DNA of 64,000 bases from Cytobacillus citreus (GCF_018343665.1 NZ_JAGYPM010000001.1:97239-161238), one strand, 5' to 3'. Numbered from the stretch's first letter, positions 50,499 through 59,549 are shown. A program made the numbers and translations. Notes: generated from the letters alone by a model not told the origin.

Positions 50499-50526
50499 CT
50501 CATCTCTCCTCTGCTTTTCTCATCTC
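50499..50526 (-). promoter_or_regulatory. GAG-repeat site, candidate TRAP binding at the trpP ribosome site
   Basis: On the minus strand the leader reads as six consecutive five-base units: GAGAT, GAGAA, AAGCA, GAGGA, GAGAT, GAG, ending five bases before the start codon. Five of six triplets are GAG and all are spaced by two bases, the spacing used by the TRAP ring. The ribosome site lies inside. B. subtilis trpP is repressed by TRAP in this way. The gene for TRAP (mtrB) is not in the window. Confidence 0.65.
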
Positions 50527-50623
50527 TTACTTTCATTTCCCCTGTAGTGCTCTTTAGTGCCTACAGCGAGAAACTTTTAATTATTATAGCATACATAAAA
50601 AAAAATGAAGAATTTATTTTCTG

Positions 50624-51703
50624 CTAATTATTGTTCTTGAAAGCTTTCATGAATTCGGCTAGCTGGCAAACTTGATCAACAGGAATGGCATTATAAATGG
50701 AGGCTCTGCACCCTCCGACAGATCGATGGCCGTTAAGTCCGATGAATCCTGCTTCTTTTGCTTGTTGAAGAAACTTCTGTGAAACGTCGTCATTATTAAG
50801 ATTGAAGGTAACATTCATTTTAGATCTGCTTTCTTTTTCAGCATGACCAATATAGAAGCCTTCACTTTCATCAATACAATCATATAGTATCTTTGCCTTT
50901 TCTTCGTTTCTTTTCTCAATGATATTTAATCCGCCTTCTTGCTCCACCCATTCAAGAACAAGCTTTAACAAGTAAATCGCAAGTGTTGGAGGAGTGTTAT
51001 AAAGTGAATTATGTTTTGCGTATGTATTGTAATTCAGCATGGTCGGTAAACGATCGATCGAATTTGATAATAGCTTCTTATTTATAATGACAACTGTTAC
51101 CCCTGAAGGACCGAGATTTTTTTGTGCACCTGCATAGATTAGGTCAAAGTTTTCAATATCCAATGGTTTACTTAAAATATCACTAGACATATCGGCTATT
51201 AAAGGGATGAATTCATTGGAAGGGAATTGATTCCACTGAGTGCCATATATCGTGTTATTACTAGTGATATGAAGATAGGCTGCATTTTTAGATATTGAAA
51301 TTTCATCAGGAATTGAACGATATTTTTGTTCCTTACTTGTAGCAGCAATATAGGTAGATCCGATTTTTTCAGCTTCTTGTAATGCTTTTTCAGACCAAAC
51401 TCCAGTCAATACATAGTTGCCTGTTTTTCCTTCAGTTAAGAGATTCATTGGAACCATGGAAAACTGCAAGCTTGCTCCACCCTGAAGAAAGAGAATTTCA
51501 TAGTTGTTAGGAATTGAAAGGATGTTTCTTAATAAATCTTGAGCCTTTTGATGAATAGCCTCATAATCTTTGCTTCTGTGACTTAATTCCATAACCGCCA
51601 TTCCACTGTTGTTATAATTCAGCCAATTTTTTTCAGCTTCTTTTAACACTGATACTGGCAGAGCAGCAGGTCCTGCATTAAAATTAAGAGCTCTTTGCAT
51701 CAT
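50624..51703 (-). CDS. serC: Phosphoserine aminotransferase
   Basis: 359 residues, class V PLP aminotransferase. NFNAGPAALP at the start, FLQGGASLQFSMVPMN, and AGAQKNLGPSGVT with the PLP-binding Lys, ending GGCRASIYNA. Converts phosphohydroxypyruvate to phosphoserine in serine synthesis. AGGAGGAATT before the ATG. Confidence 0.95.
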   Translation of the reverse strand: MMQRALNFNAGPAALPVSVLKEAEKNWLNYNNSGMAVMELSHRSKDYEAIHQKAQDLLRNILSIPNNYEILFLQGGASLQFSMVPMNLLTEGKTGNYVLTGVWSEKALQEAEKIGSTYIAATSKEQKYRSIPDEISISKNAAYLHITSNNTIYGTQWNQFPSNEFIPLIADMSSDILSKPLDIENFDLIYAGAQKNLGPSGVTVVIINKKLLSNSIDRLPTMLNYNTYAKHNSLYNTPPTLAIYLLKLVLEWVEQEGGLNIIEKRNEEKAKILYDCIDESEGFYIGHAEKESRSKMNVTFNLNNDDVSQKFLQQAKEAGFIGLNGHRSVGGCRASIYNAIPVDQVCQLAEFMKAFKNNN

Positions 51704-51876
51704 AATTCCTCCTAATAGTTTCTAGCTAATTTCACCTTAACGCTGTAATGAGATAAAAGATATTATAATGGTATCAAAAAATATAGATTTGTACAGAAGC
51801 ATTTATGAACTTTCTGAAAATATATTAATGATCGTTTAATATTGCCTGCTGAAAAATGGGGTAGAAGGGCCTGTAA

Positions 51877-51918
51877 TGAAAAAAAGACCTTTCCAATAAA
51901 GATTAGAAAAGTCATTTT
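51877..51918 (-). terminator. Terminator after hit
   Basis: On the minus strand GACTTTTC pairs with GAAAGGTC followed by seven T. The 342-base gap 51704-52045 has no gene; it holds this hairpin and presumably the serC promoter. Confidence 0.6.
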
Positions 51919-52045
51919 TGAAATTAAGTAAAAATTTTTAACCAATCGCTTCAAAAAACATCTTTCTCGTGGGCCTGTCTTGCTCTAGAATCATCATCAT
52001 AGGAACAATCCGTTCTTTTGATTGTTTGAAGTCACTTCAGCTTTT

Positions 52046-52471
52046 TCAATTTACTTGTTTGCTTATTTCTTTTGCCATGTTTTGTAAATCTTGCTGGGTA
52101 TAATCAGAATTGTGTGTTTTCCATACGGCACCAAAGCCATCACCACTTTCGTAGCGCGGGATTAAATGCATATGAAAATGAAAAACCTCTTGTCCAGCGT
52201 GTTTGCCGCTGTTTTGTAGGATGTTCATTCCAAGTGGCTTTAATTCTTTTTTTATTGCATTGGCAATTTGAGGAACTACTTTAAAGATGTTTTGTGCTGT
52301 TTCAGCATGCAAATCAAAAATGTTTTCGTTATGTAATTTAGGGATGACTAAGGTATGTCCTTTTGTCACTTGACTTATGTCAAGAAAAGCCAATACATGC
52401 TCATTTTCAAATACCTTTGCTGATGGTATTTCCCCATTAACAATTTTGCAAAAAATACAATCGCTCACCAT
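52046..52471 (-). CDS. hit: HIT family hydrolase Hit
   Basis: 141 residues, Hint/PKCI branch: CIFCKIVNGEIPS, LVIPKLH and the HIT motif HFHMHL. A cytoplasmic nucleotide phosphoramidase-type enzyme of unknown substrate. ATG 52471 follows GAAGGAGTG. Divergent from ecsA as in B. subtilis, but the gap is far longer here. Confidence 0.92.
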   Translation of the reverse strand: MVSDCIFCKIVNGEIPSAKVFENEHVLAFLDISQVTKGHTLVIPKLHNENIFDLHAETAQNIFKVVPQIANAIKKELKPLGMNILQNSGKHAGQEVFHFHMHLIPRYESGDGFGAVWKTHNSDYTQQDLQNMAKEISKQVN

Positions 52472-52538
52472 AAACACTCCTTCTCCAAAGAAATAATTCA
52501 TATTTTTCCCTATACTAACATAATTGATAAAAGGATAA

Positions 52539-52567
52539 AAGGCAGGATTCGCGTGGAATCCCGCCTT
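52539..52567 (-). terminator. Minus-strand terminator downstream of the hit-ecsA repeat array
   Basis: GGCGGGATTC / GAATCCTGCC (one mismatch) followed on the minus strand by TTTTATCCTTTT. No annotated gene ends here, so it implies a transcript coming from the repeat array to its right. Confidence 0.6.
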
Positions 52568-52609
52568 CGTGAAGGGGAATGCTTCTATATATACGTTTCT
52601 ATTTCAGGT

Positions 52610-52975
52610 CTTTCCCTTTGATAAACACCTCATTTATTTATGATTGTGTTTACTTCTAGAGAGTTGTGATCTTTGTTCAAGCTGACCATCCCCTTGTTTC
52701 TTTATATGTTTTTCAACGTATAAAGCAGGCAATTGTCTTTAACAAACACCTCATTTCAAAGTGTATGTTTAGAGCGCCTTTTAGGCGATCAGATGCTTTA
52801 GATCTTTTTGGTTAATTAGTACTTTGCCCAATGTAACCATCCCCTTATCATTAGGAACGTTGGAAGCTATCAGCTTATATTGAAATGTTATTGTCTGCGA
52901 TAGACACCTCATTTCAATTTTGATAATTCTTTAAGTTATCAAATGGCTTGTTTCCCCTTCATAGAATAGAATACC
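52610..52975 (-). repeat. Three-unit degenerate repeat array between hit and ecsA
   Basis: On the plus strand the word ACACCTCATTT recurs at about 52625, 52746 and 52905, each preceded by CTTTGATAA, CTTTAACAA or CTGCGATAG. CCATCCCCTT recurs at 52686 and 52838, with a weaker CCCCTTCAT near 52955. Unit length is roughly 120-160 bases. On the minus strand each unit reads AAGGGGATGG ... AAATGAGGTGT. A hairpin CGCC-TTTTA-GGCG lies at 52776-52788. The only frames are about 8 to 43 codons and badly spaced from ribosome-site-like words. Confidence 0.55.
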
Positions 52976-53128
52976 CGTTGCAGAATTTCATATGCATTTT
53001 TTTAAAAGAAATTTCACCCTTTTCATTCGCCTATATATGGCAAGAAGAATATTAAGTTTTTCAAAAATTGGACAAGTTGCTAGCTCGTTTTTTACAATAG
53101 AATTAGTAAATAAGGAAGGACGTTGATT

Positions 53129-53869
53129 ATGACGCTTTTGCAATTAAATAATGTTACGGGCGGATATACGAGGAATCCAGTGCTAAAGGATATCTCTTTC
53201 GAGGTTAATTCTAAGGAAATCGTGGGATTAATCGGTCTAAATGGTGCAGGGAAAAGTACAACGATAAAGCATGTAATTGGATTAATGGAACCTCATAGTG
53301 GGGAAATAACAATAAATAAGAAAATATTTCATAAAGATAAAGAAGAATATCGAAGACAATTTACATTTGTTCCCGAAACGCCAATTTTATATGATGAACT
53401 TACACTTGAAGAGCATTTAAAAATAACGGCAATGGCATATGGTTTAAAAGAGGATGAATATAAAGAAAGGATTGAAAAGCTACTAAAAGAGTTTCGGATG
53501 GAAAAAAGGCTGAAATGGTTTCCAGCACACTTTTCAAAAGGAATGAAACAAAAAGTAATGATTATGTGTGCTTTTTTAGTTCAACCTTCCCTTTATATTG
53601 TTGACGAGCCATTTGTAGGACTTGATCCTCTTGGAATCCAGTCTTTACTTGATATGATGAAAAAAATGAAGGAGAGCGGGGCAGGGATTTTGATGTCCAC
53701 TCATATTTTAGCAACCGCTGAAAGGTATTGTGATCGATTTGTCATTTTGCATGAAGGAAAGGTGAGGGCAAAGGGGACTTTATCTGATCTAAGGGAACAA
53801 TTTACAATGCCGGATGCAACACTTGATGATATTTATATCCAGCTGACAAAGGAAGAAGATTATGTTTGA
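53129..53869 (+). CDS. ecsA: ABC transporter ATPase EcsA
   Basis: 246 residues. VTGGYTRNPVLKDISF, Walker A GLNGAGKST, FRMEKRLKWFPAHFSKGMKQKV with the signature, Walker B LYIVDEPFVGLDP and STHILATAERYCD are nearly those of B. subtilis EcsA. With EcsB it controls competence, exoprotein processing and SecA-dependent secretion, probably through peptide or protease control. ATG 53129 matches the family; TTG 53123 is closer to the AAGGAAGG site. Confidence 0.94.
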   Translation: MTLLQLNNVTGGYTRNPVLKDISFEVNSKEIVGLIGLNGAGKSTTIKHVIGLMEPHSGEITINKKIFHKDKEEYRRQFTFVPETPILYDELTLEEHLKITAMAYGLKEDEYKERIEKLLKEFRMEKRLKWFPAHFSKGMKQKVMIMCAFLVQPSLYIVDEPFVGLDPLGIQSLLDMMKKMKESGAGILMSTHILATAERYCDRFVILHEGKVRAKGTLSDLREQFTMPDATLDDIYIQLTKEEDYV

Positions 53870-55073
53870 TGAGAAGAAGCTTTGGAAAGAGCGTTTTAAC
53901 TCGTGGCTGAAAGAGATCGCGCGTTACTCACGCTATATTTTTAATGGGCATATTGTTATTGCAATGATTTTTTTACTTGGAACAGCTGCTTTTTATTATC
54001 AGGAGTGGTTAAAAACCATTCCAGAACAATTTCCAGCTGCTATTATTATGGCGACGGCTATTGCATTAATATTAACCTATAGTCCGATCAATACCTTCCT
54101 CACTGAAGCAGATAAGATTTACCTTCTCCCGCTTGAGAGCAGGCTTAAAGGCTATTTTACGCGCTCTATAATTGTAAGCTTTATCATACATGCATATTTG
54201 CTTTTTATTGGGCTTGGTGTTTTTATGCCTTTGTATGCAAGAGTAAATGATGGCGATTTTAAAAAATATGTCCCGTTTCTGATTGCCATTCTACTAATGA
54301 AGGTATTAAATCTCCTCATTCGCTGGAAGGTTCAATATTATGTCGAAACAAAAGTGCATGTATTCGATTCATTTATAAGATATGCAGTCAATGCTGTTTT
54401 TCTATACTTTCTTTTCTCAGGTGTGGGATTAATATACCTTCTTCCTGAAGCAGCGTTATTACTAATTATGCTGATCTATTATGATAAGAATACAAAAGAA
54501 AAAGGGATGAAATGGGAGTTTTTAATTGAAGTGGAAGAAAGAAGAATGACTTCTTTTTACAGGCTAGCCAATTTATTTACTGATGTCCCGAAGTTAAGAC
54601 AACGTGTGAAAAGACGGAAATGGCTCGATTGGGTATTTAGTAAGCTGCCGTTTGCACAGAATGTAACATTCAGCCATCTGTATACTAGAACATTCTTGCG
54701 GGCTGGTGATTATTTTGGTTTATTTATTCGTTTAACACTTATTGGTGCAGGAATTGTATATTTCTTTTCCTTTGGTTTGGGTCAAGTCTTAGTTGTACTG
54801 CTGATTGTCTACCTAACTGGCTTTCAGCTAGTGCCTTTGTGGAATCACCATTCAAACAAGCTATGGATTGAGCTATACCCTGTAAATAAGCAACTAAAAT
54901 TACAGTCATTTAAGCGACTTCTTACAACTGTATTATACTGTCAGACTGTATTATTAACGATCACCATTTTTATTAAAGGTGATTGGAAGATGGCGATCAT
55001 CTCCCTTACAGCTGGATTTGGACTTTCGTACTTCTTTTCAAATGTATATATTCAAAAAAAGCTTTTGAAATAA
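53862..55073 (+). CDS. ecsB: ABC transporter permease EcsB
   Basis: 403 residues with about six to seven membrane helices, starting inside the end of ecsA (8-base overlap). It has LWKERFNSWLKEIARYSRYIFNG at the start, the EVEERRMTSFYRLANLFTDVP segment and the PLWNHHSNKLWIELYPV region, typical for EcsB. Forms the membrane part of the Ecs transporter. Confidence 0.92.
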   Translation: MFDEKKLWKERFNSWLKEIARYSRYIFNGHIVIAMIFLLGTAAFYYQEWLKTIPEQFPAAIIMATAIALILTYSPINTFLTEADKIYLLPLESRLKGYFTRSIIVSFIIHAYLLFIGLGVFMPLYARVNDGDFKKYVPFLIAILLMKVLNLLIRWKVQYYVETKVHVFDSFIRYAVNAVFLYFLFSGVGLIYLLPEAALLLIMLIYYDKNTKEKGMKWEFLIEVEERRMTSFYRLANLFTDVPKLRQRVKRRKWLDWVFSKLPFAQNVTFSHLYTRTFLRAGDYFGLFIRLTLIGAGIVYFFSFGLGQVLVVLLIVYLTGFQLVPLWNHHSNKLWIELYPVNKQLKLQSFKRLLTTVLYCQTVLLTITIFIKGDWKMAIISLTAGFGLSYFFSNVYIQKKLLK

Positions 55074-55112
55074 AATACGTATGAAATGAATCTAATCATC
55101 TGAAAAAACGTA

Positions 55113-55273
55113 ATAAAGTGAAACTTCCATCAGTGGGGGCGGTTCTTTCAGCCCCCACTGATGGTTAGTTGAACCAATCGGGCCTTTACGGGCAGTTGAT
55201 CCCCCACTTAGGTTTCTTTGATTCTCTCGCAACCTTGTAGTGGGGGTCTTACTGCCCGTTAATCTGCGATAAA
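55113..55273 (-). mobile_element. bcr1-like element, copy 3 (full length, inverted)
   Basis: ATAAA at 55113-55117 and 55269-55273 frame a 151-base core. With one flank the unit is 156 bases, the size known for bcr1 (about 155). Read on the minus strand it starts CGCAGATTAACGGGCAGTAA, has the ACGGGCAGT / ACTGCCCGT outer pairing and ends with CCATCAGTGGGGG / CCCCCACTGATGG and GTTTCAC. It separates ecsC from ecsAB. Confidence 0.85.
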
Positions 55274-55302
55274 TATTATGAATAAAAAAGGGTGGTTAGC
55301 TT

Positions 55303-56028
55303 ATGAATGAATATGAATTAAGAGCCTTACGTGAATTAGAAGAGTGGAAGTTTTCATTGATAAAGAAATCTGGTTTTCTAAATCGTCTTTCAAAAAAAGC
55401 ACAGACAAAAGTAAATAGTCTTATACCGGAAAAGGCTCATCAAATTATCACTGATAGCATTAAAAACATGGTAAAAGCAACACTTGTTGGTTCAAATATC
55501 ATAACAAAGAAGAAACAAGAGGTTGGAAGAACATTAGAAGAAAAAGACACTAAGTTTTATGAAAAATTGTCTTCCCACAAGAAAACAGCTGTAATTGAAG
55601 GGGCTGGAACAGGCTCAGGAGGATTATTCCTTGGATTAGCTGATTTTCCTTTACTCTTATCGATCAAAATGAAATTTCTTTTCGAGGCCGCGACAATATA
55701 TGGCTTTGATACAAATGAATACGAAGAACGATTATTTATTCTCCATGTATTTAAGCTTGCCTTTTCAAGTGATGATAAAAGAAGAGAAACACTCCTAATA
55801 GTAGAGAATTGGGAGGAAAGAAAATCCAGAATTTTAGACATGGACTGGAGAGAATTTCAACAAGAATATCGTGACTATATCGATTTCGTAAAGATGCTCC
55901 AGCTTTTACCGGGAATTGGAGCGGCGGTTGGCGCATATGCAAATAATAATCTAATGGAGCATCTTGGAAAAACTGCAAAAAATGCCTATCGGATGAGAGT
56001 ATTAAAAACAGCCCCTAAGCCAGATTGA
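55303..56028 (+). CDS. ecsC: EcsC family protein
   Basis: 241 residues. GAGTGSGGLFLGLADFPLLLSIKMKFLFE is the hydrophobic signature of the EcsC family, and a second Gly-rich hydrophobic segment is LLPGIGAAVGAYANNNLM. Third gene of the ecs operon in B. subtilis; its role is unknown. Here it lies 229 bases after ecsB because of the bcr1-like insertion, and may have lost or gained its own promoter. Confidence 0.92.
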   Translation: MNEYELRALRELEEWKFSLIKKSGFLNRLSKKAQTKVNSLIPEKAHQIITDSIKNMVKATLVGSNIITKKKQEVGRTLEEKDTKFYEKLSSHKKTAVIEGAGTGSGGLFLGLADFPLLLSIKMKFLFEAATIYGFDTNEYEERLFILHVFKLAFSSDDKRRETLLIVENWEERKSRILDMDWREFQQEYRDYIDFVKMLQLLPGIGAAVGAYANNNLMEHLGKTAKNAYRMRVLKTAPKPD

Positions 56029-56042
56029 GCTTGGGGGCTGTT
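56008..56042 (+). terminator. Terminator after ecsC
   Basis: ACAGCCCC.AAGC / GCTTGGGGGCTGT with loop CAGATTGA; the stem overlaps the last ecsC codons. Confidence 0.82.
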
Positions 56043-56051
56043 ACGCTTTTC

Positions 56052-57266
56052 TTAATTTATTTTAAGCGCTTCGTTTTCTTTATTATTTATTGCATAAGTA
56101 TGATATTGAAGAGCCGCTGAGCCTAGCGTTTTTGCAGCAATCAACATCGCTTTTTCATCGATATCAAATTTAGGATGATGATGCGGATAATTTTCTGTTG
56201 TATTTTCCGGCTTGGCTCCTGTAAAGAAGAATGTGCCCTTAACATGCTGAAGATAGTAGGCAAAATCCTCTCCTCCCATGTGAGGCTCTGTCTCCTCGAC
56301 AGTGGTAACATCATCAATATTTTTTGCACACTCTATTAAGTACTCAGTTTCATTTCGATGGTTAACAACAGCGGGGTAACCTCTTTCGTATAAGTATTGA
56401 TAGGTGCTGTCTGCTGTGTAGCATGTTCCTTTTACAATCCGTTCAATCTCTTTTTCGATATTAGCACGAATGTCTTCGCTGAAAGTACGTACAGTTCCAC
56501 CTATTTTTGCTTTATCGGCAATGACATTAAAGGCATTATCCGCTACAAATGAACCAACTGAGACGACGGCAGAATCGATAGGGTTGACTTTTCTGCTGAC
56601 AATTTGCTGTAAATTAACTACTGCTTGAGAAGCTGTAACAATAGCATCCTTTGTTTTGTGCGGCTGTGCTCCATGGCCGCCTCTTCCTTGAATAGTAATT
56701 TCGAAGCGATCAGCTGCTGCCATTATCGGGCCAACGCGATATTGAATAGTACCAGTTGGCACTGATGCCCATAAATGAGTGCCAAAAATAACATCTACAC
56801 CGTTAAGGCATCCATCCTCAATCATTGAAATAGCTCCGCCTGGTGCGTACTCCTCAGCATGCTGGTGGATCATGACATATGTTCCTTCAAGCTCATCTCT
56901 CATTTCATGCAGTGATTTTGCGAGAACAAGTAAAGTAGCGGTATGTCCATCGTGGCCGCAAGCATGCATGACACCAGGCACCAATGATTTATAGGGAACG
57001 TCTTTTTCATCTTGGATCGGTAATGCATCAAAATCGGCTCTTAGTGCAACTGTTTTTCCTGGTTTGCTGCCATAAATCTTAGCAACTACCCCATTGCCTC
57101 CAACATTGCCTCTAACTTCAATTCCCAATTTTTCATAATATGTTTGTATGTAATTGGCTGTTTTAACTTCCTTAAATGAGAGCTCTGGATGCTGATGAAG
57201 GAATCGTCTTATAGAAACCATTTCATCATAATATTTTTCCAATTTTGCAAACAAATTACTCATCAT
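56052..57266 (-). CDS. yhaA: M20D family amidohydrolase YhaA
   Basis: 404 residues. Metal-site motifs: RADFDALPIQ, HACGHDGHTA (Cys and His ligands), HQHAEE and the late MGGEDFAYY. These are M20D metallopeptidases/aminoacylases cleaving N-acyl amino acids, near B. subtilis YhaA. GGAGTGAG precedes the ATG. Substrate unknown. Confidence 0.9.
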   Translation of the reverse strand: MMSNLFAKLEKYYDEMVSIRRFLHQHPELSFKEVKTANYIQTYYEKLGIEVRGNVGGNGVVAKIYGSKPGKTVALRADFDALPIQDEKDVPYKSLVPGVMHACGHDGHTATLLVLAKSLHEMRDELEGTYVMIHQHAEEYAPGGAISMIEDGCLNGVDVIFGTHLWASVPTGTIQYRVGPIMAAADRFEITIQGRGGHGAQPHKTKDAIVTASQAVVNLQQIVSRKVNPIDSAVVSVGSFVADNAFNVIADKAKIGGTVRTFSEDIRANIEKEIERIVKGTCYTADSTYQYLYERGYPAVVNHRNETEYLIECAKNIDDVTTVEETEPHMGGEDFAYYLQHVKGTFFFTGAKPENTTENYPHHHPKFDIDEKAMLIAAKTLGSAALQYHTYAINNKENEALKIN

Positions 57267-57391
57267 ATTTTCTCACTCCGATTATTTTGTATTTTTAGAC
57301 TATTATAACATTTTATTTTGAGTAAATGTTAATCTAAAATAAGAACACGAATAGGGCAAATTCCTGTAATAGAAATGAGGAATTTACAGAA

Positions 57392-58033
57392 ATGGAAATG
57401 AGAAAATCTAAAATAGCATATTTATTATTTGTGATCGCAATAGTCGTTTTTTTGTATTTTTTTCTTGCTGTAAGAGAAGGAGAGCCTCTGCTATTTGATA
57501 GCATTATTAGTTCCTATCTAACTAATTTTTTTACTGAATCATCTTACCCGTTCTTTAAGATATTAAATGTTATGGGATCAACGATTGGAACCGGAATTAT
57601 TTCTCTTATCGTTATTGGATTACTTTGGGCAATAAAGAGGGACTATGCTGGTATGGCTGTGCTTGCTATAACAATCTCGCTTGGGAATTTGTTAAATATG
57701 TGGCTAAAGGATTACGTTGGGCGCCCTCGTCCTGAAACGGAACACTTAGTAAATGTAAAAAGCCTAAGCTTTCCGAGTGGACATGCCATGATGGGGATGA
57801 TCCTCTATATGCTGATTGCTTATTTTATTATGAACTCTGTAAAATCAAACGGAACAAAGTGGATTGTGGTAATTTTGGCGGGAATTATCATTCTTGCCAT
57901 GGGAATAAGCCGGATTGTTCTACAAGTCCATTATCCATCAGATGTAGCAGCAGGCTTATCTTTAGGCTTTGTATGGGCATATATCTGGATAACTATATAT
58001 GAAATTGTAAAAGGGAAATTAATTAGCAGGTAA
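57392..58033 (+). CDS. PAP2 family membrane phosphatase
   Basis: 213 residues, six helices. The three acid-phosphatase motifs are present: KDYVGRPRP, PSGHAM and SRIVLQVHYPSDV. It dephosphorylates a lipid pyrophosphate or phosphatidate on the outer face of the membrane, such as undecaprenyl pyrophosphate or phosphatidylglycerophosphate; which one is open. The ribosome site is weak (GAGGAA 12 bases before). Confidence 0.88.
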   Translation: MEMRKSKIAYLLFVIAIVVFLYFFLAVREGEPLLFDSIISSYLTNFFTESSYPFFKILNVMGSTIGTGIISLIVIGLLWAIKRDYAGMAVLAITISLGNLLNMWLKDYVGRPRPETEHLVNVKSLSFPSGHAMMGMILYMLIAYFIMNSVKSNGTKWIVVILAGIIILAMGISRIVLQVHYPSDVAAGLSLGFVWAYIWITIYEIVKGKLISR

Positions 58034-58090
58034 ATGGAAATTATTGTAAATATTTGTTTTTTACCCATAATTGAATATTACATAGTAGAC

Positions 58091-58139
58091 GGAGAAGTTG
58101 CTAAGAAAGTGTAATAACACTGTCAAGCAGCTTCCTTTT
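58091..58139 (+). terminator. Probable terminator after the PAP2 gene
   Basis: GAAGTTGCT / AGCAGCTTC across a 25-base loop that contains TGT-AATA-ACA, ending in TTTTAAT. Confidence 0.5.
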
Positions 58140-58142
58140 AAT

Positions 58143-59549
58143 CTAAATCAAAAACATCGCCACAATGGTTGTTACAACTAATCCGATCGTAACTGGCAGA
58201 ATATTTCTGCGGGCAAGTTCGAAAGGGTCTACGTTACAAATGGCTGCTGCTGGAATGAGCGCCCATGGGACAAGCGTACCACCGCCTACCCAGATGCCTG
58301 CAATTTGCCCTAATGCGGTTAGAGTAGCAGCACCTGATCCAATTGCAGCGGCAAATAGCTTTGCAATAGACCCTGCAAGCGAAATTCCTGAGAAGCCTGA
58401 GCCATCCAAACCAGTAATAGATCCAACAACAGTCAGTGTGATGGCGCTGATTTCTTTACTCAAAGGAACTAGTGCAGCTAATCCAACCCCAAGGTCATTT
58501 ACGATTCCGTGAGAGCTTTCAGGTAAAAAGTCGCCAATGATTGTTGAGAAACCTGAATCACCTAAATAGAAGAAGGCAGCGATTGGGAAGACCGGGCCAA
58601 AAACCTTAAATCCGAATTGGAAGCCATCAATGAGATAGCTCGTTGTTTTTTCCAGCCCTTTGTTTTTGTGAGCCAGAAGTGCAATGATTAATAGGATAAA
58701 AATGGATGTCCCGCCAACTAAAGCAGTAGCATCTCCACCTTGTAAATCTAATATAAACATTGCGGCGACATTGACAGCAAACAATAAAGGAATTAAGAGG
58801 GCGAAGAAACGCTTTTGACCGCGGGAGAGAAATTGCTGATTTTCTTTTTTCTCTGAAGTGTTATCGTTAGCATATGGCGCTAGCCCTGTACTAGCATTTA
58901 ATTTTCCAAGTTTCATATCTCGTTTTAATAGATAAAATGCAGTGATTGTTGTGACAGCTCCCATGACGATTACAAGTGGGATACTGGCAGTTAATACATC
59001 TCCAACCGACAATCCAGCTGCATCCGCAGTTAATTTTGGGGCGGCTTGAATAACAAAGTCACCTGATAGGGCAATGCCATGACCAAATAGATTCATTGCG
59101 ATAGCTACCCCAAGAGCAGGGAGTCCAACGCGAATAGCTACAGGAAGTAAGACAGCTCCCATTAAAGCGACTGCGGGAGATGGCCAGAAGAACCAGGAAA
59201 TCATCATCATTACTATTCCGATCGTCCAGTAGGCAAGCGCAGGGGTTTTTATTAACTTCGCAAAGGGCGAAATCATAATATCATTTATTTCAGTTACTGT
59301 TAGTATTCTGCTCATGGCAACAATGATTGAAATAATGAGAATTGTAGGAAGCAGTTCTGAAATGGCGAAAATAAAGCTATTGAAAATGCTGCTAACAGAC
59401 GAGCTTAAAGATCCTGTTGCAGTTATGGCGATTAAGAAAATACCGAGTATACATACAAGAGTAGTATCTCTTCTCATAACCATGAATCCAATAATAAATA
59501 CAATGAAAAGTACATATATCCAGTGAAGTGCCGTTAATTCTACTCCCAT
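58143..59549 (-). CDS. Ion-transporter superfamily membrane protein (DcuC/GntP-like fold)
   Basis: 468 residues with 11 to 12 helices. Two Gly/Pro-rich stretches resemble re-entrant hairpins: WPSPAVALMGAVLLPVA in the first half and SGAATLTALGQIAGIWVGGG in the second. The pattern is that of secondary carriers for organic anions. The divergent M20 amidohydrolase nearby allows a role in uptake of an acylated or aromatic amino acid, but that is a guess. AAGGAGGAG precedes the ATG. Confidence 0.75.
   Translation of the reverse strand: MGVELTALHWIYVLFIVFIIGFMVMRRDTTLVCILGIFLIAITATGSLSSSVSSIFNSFIFAISELLPTILIISIIVAMSRILTVTEINDIMISPFAKLIKTPALAYWTIGIVMMMISWFFWPSPAVALMGAVLLPVAIRVGLPALGVAIAMNLFGHGIALSGDFVIQAAPKLTADAAGLSVGDVLTASIPLVIVMGAVTTITAFYLLKRDMKLGKLNASTGLAPYANDNTSEKKENQQFLSRGQKRFFALLIPLLFAVNVAAMFILDLQGGDATALVGGTSIFILLIIALLAHKNKGLEKTTSYLIDGFQFGFKVFGPVFPIAAFFYLGDSGFSTIIGDFLPESSHGIVNDLGVGLAALVPLSKEISAITLTVVGSITGLDGSGFSGISLAGSIAKLFAAAIGSGAATLTALGQIAGIWVGGGTLVPWALIPAAAICNVDPFELARRNILPVTIGLVVTTIVAMFLI

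Noticed and set aside
51704..52045. A T-box leader before serC
   Set aside because: No T-box sequence (AGGGUGGNACCGCG-like) and no specifier-type stem found in the gap.
52781..52840. 19-residue peptide MVTLGKVLINQKDLKHLIA on the minus strand, with a sister peptide near 52686
   Set aside because: The only ribosome-site-like word (AAGGGG) touches the ATG with no spacing, and the two peptides are not alike beyond the first residues. Kept only as part of the repeat-array finding.
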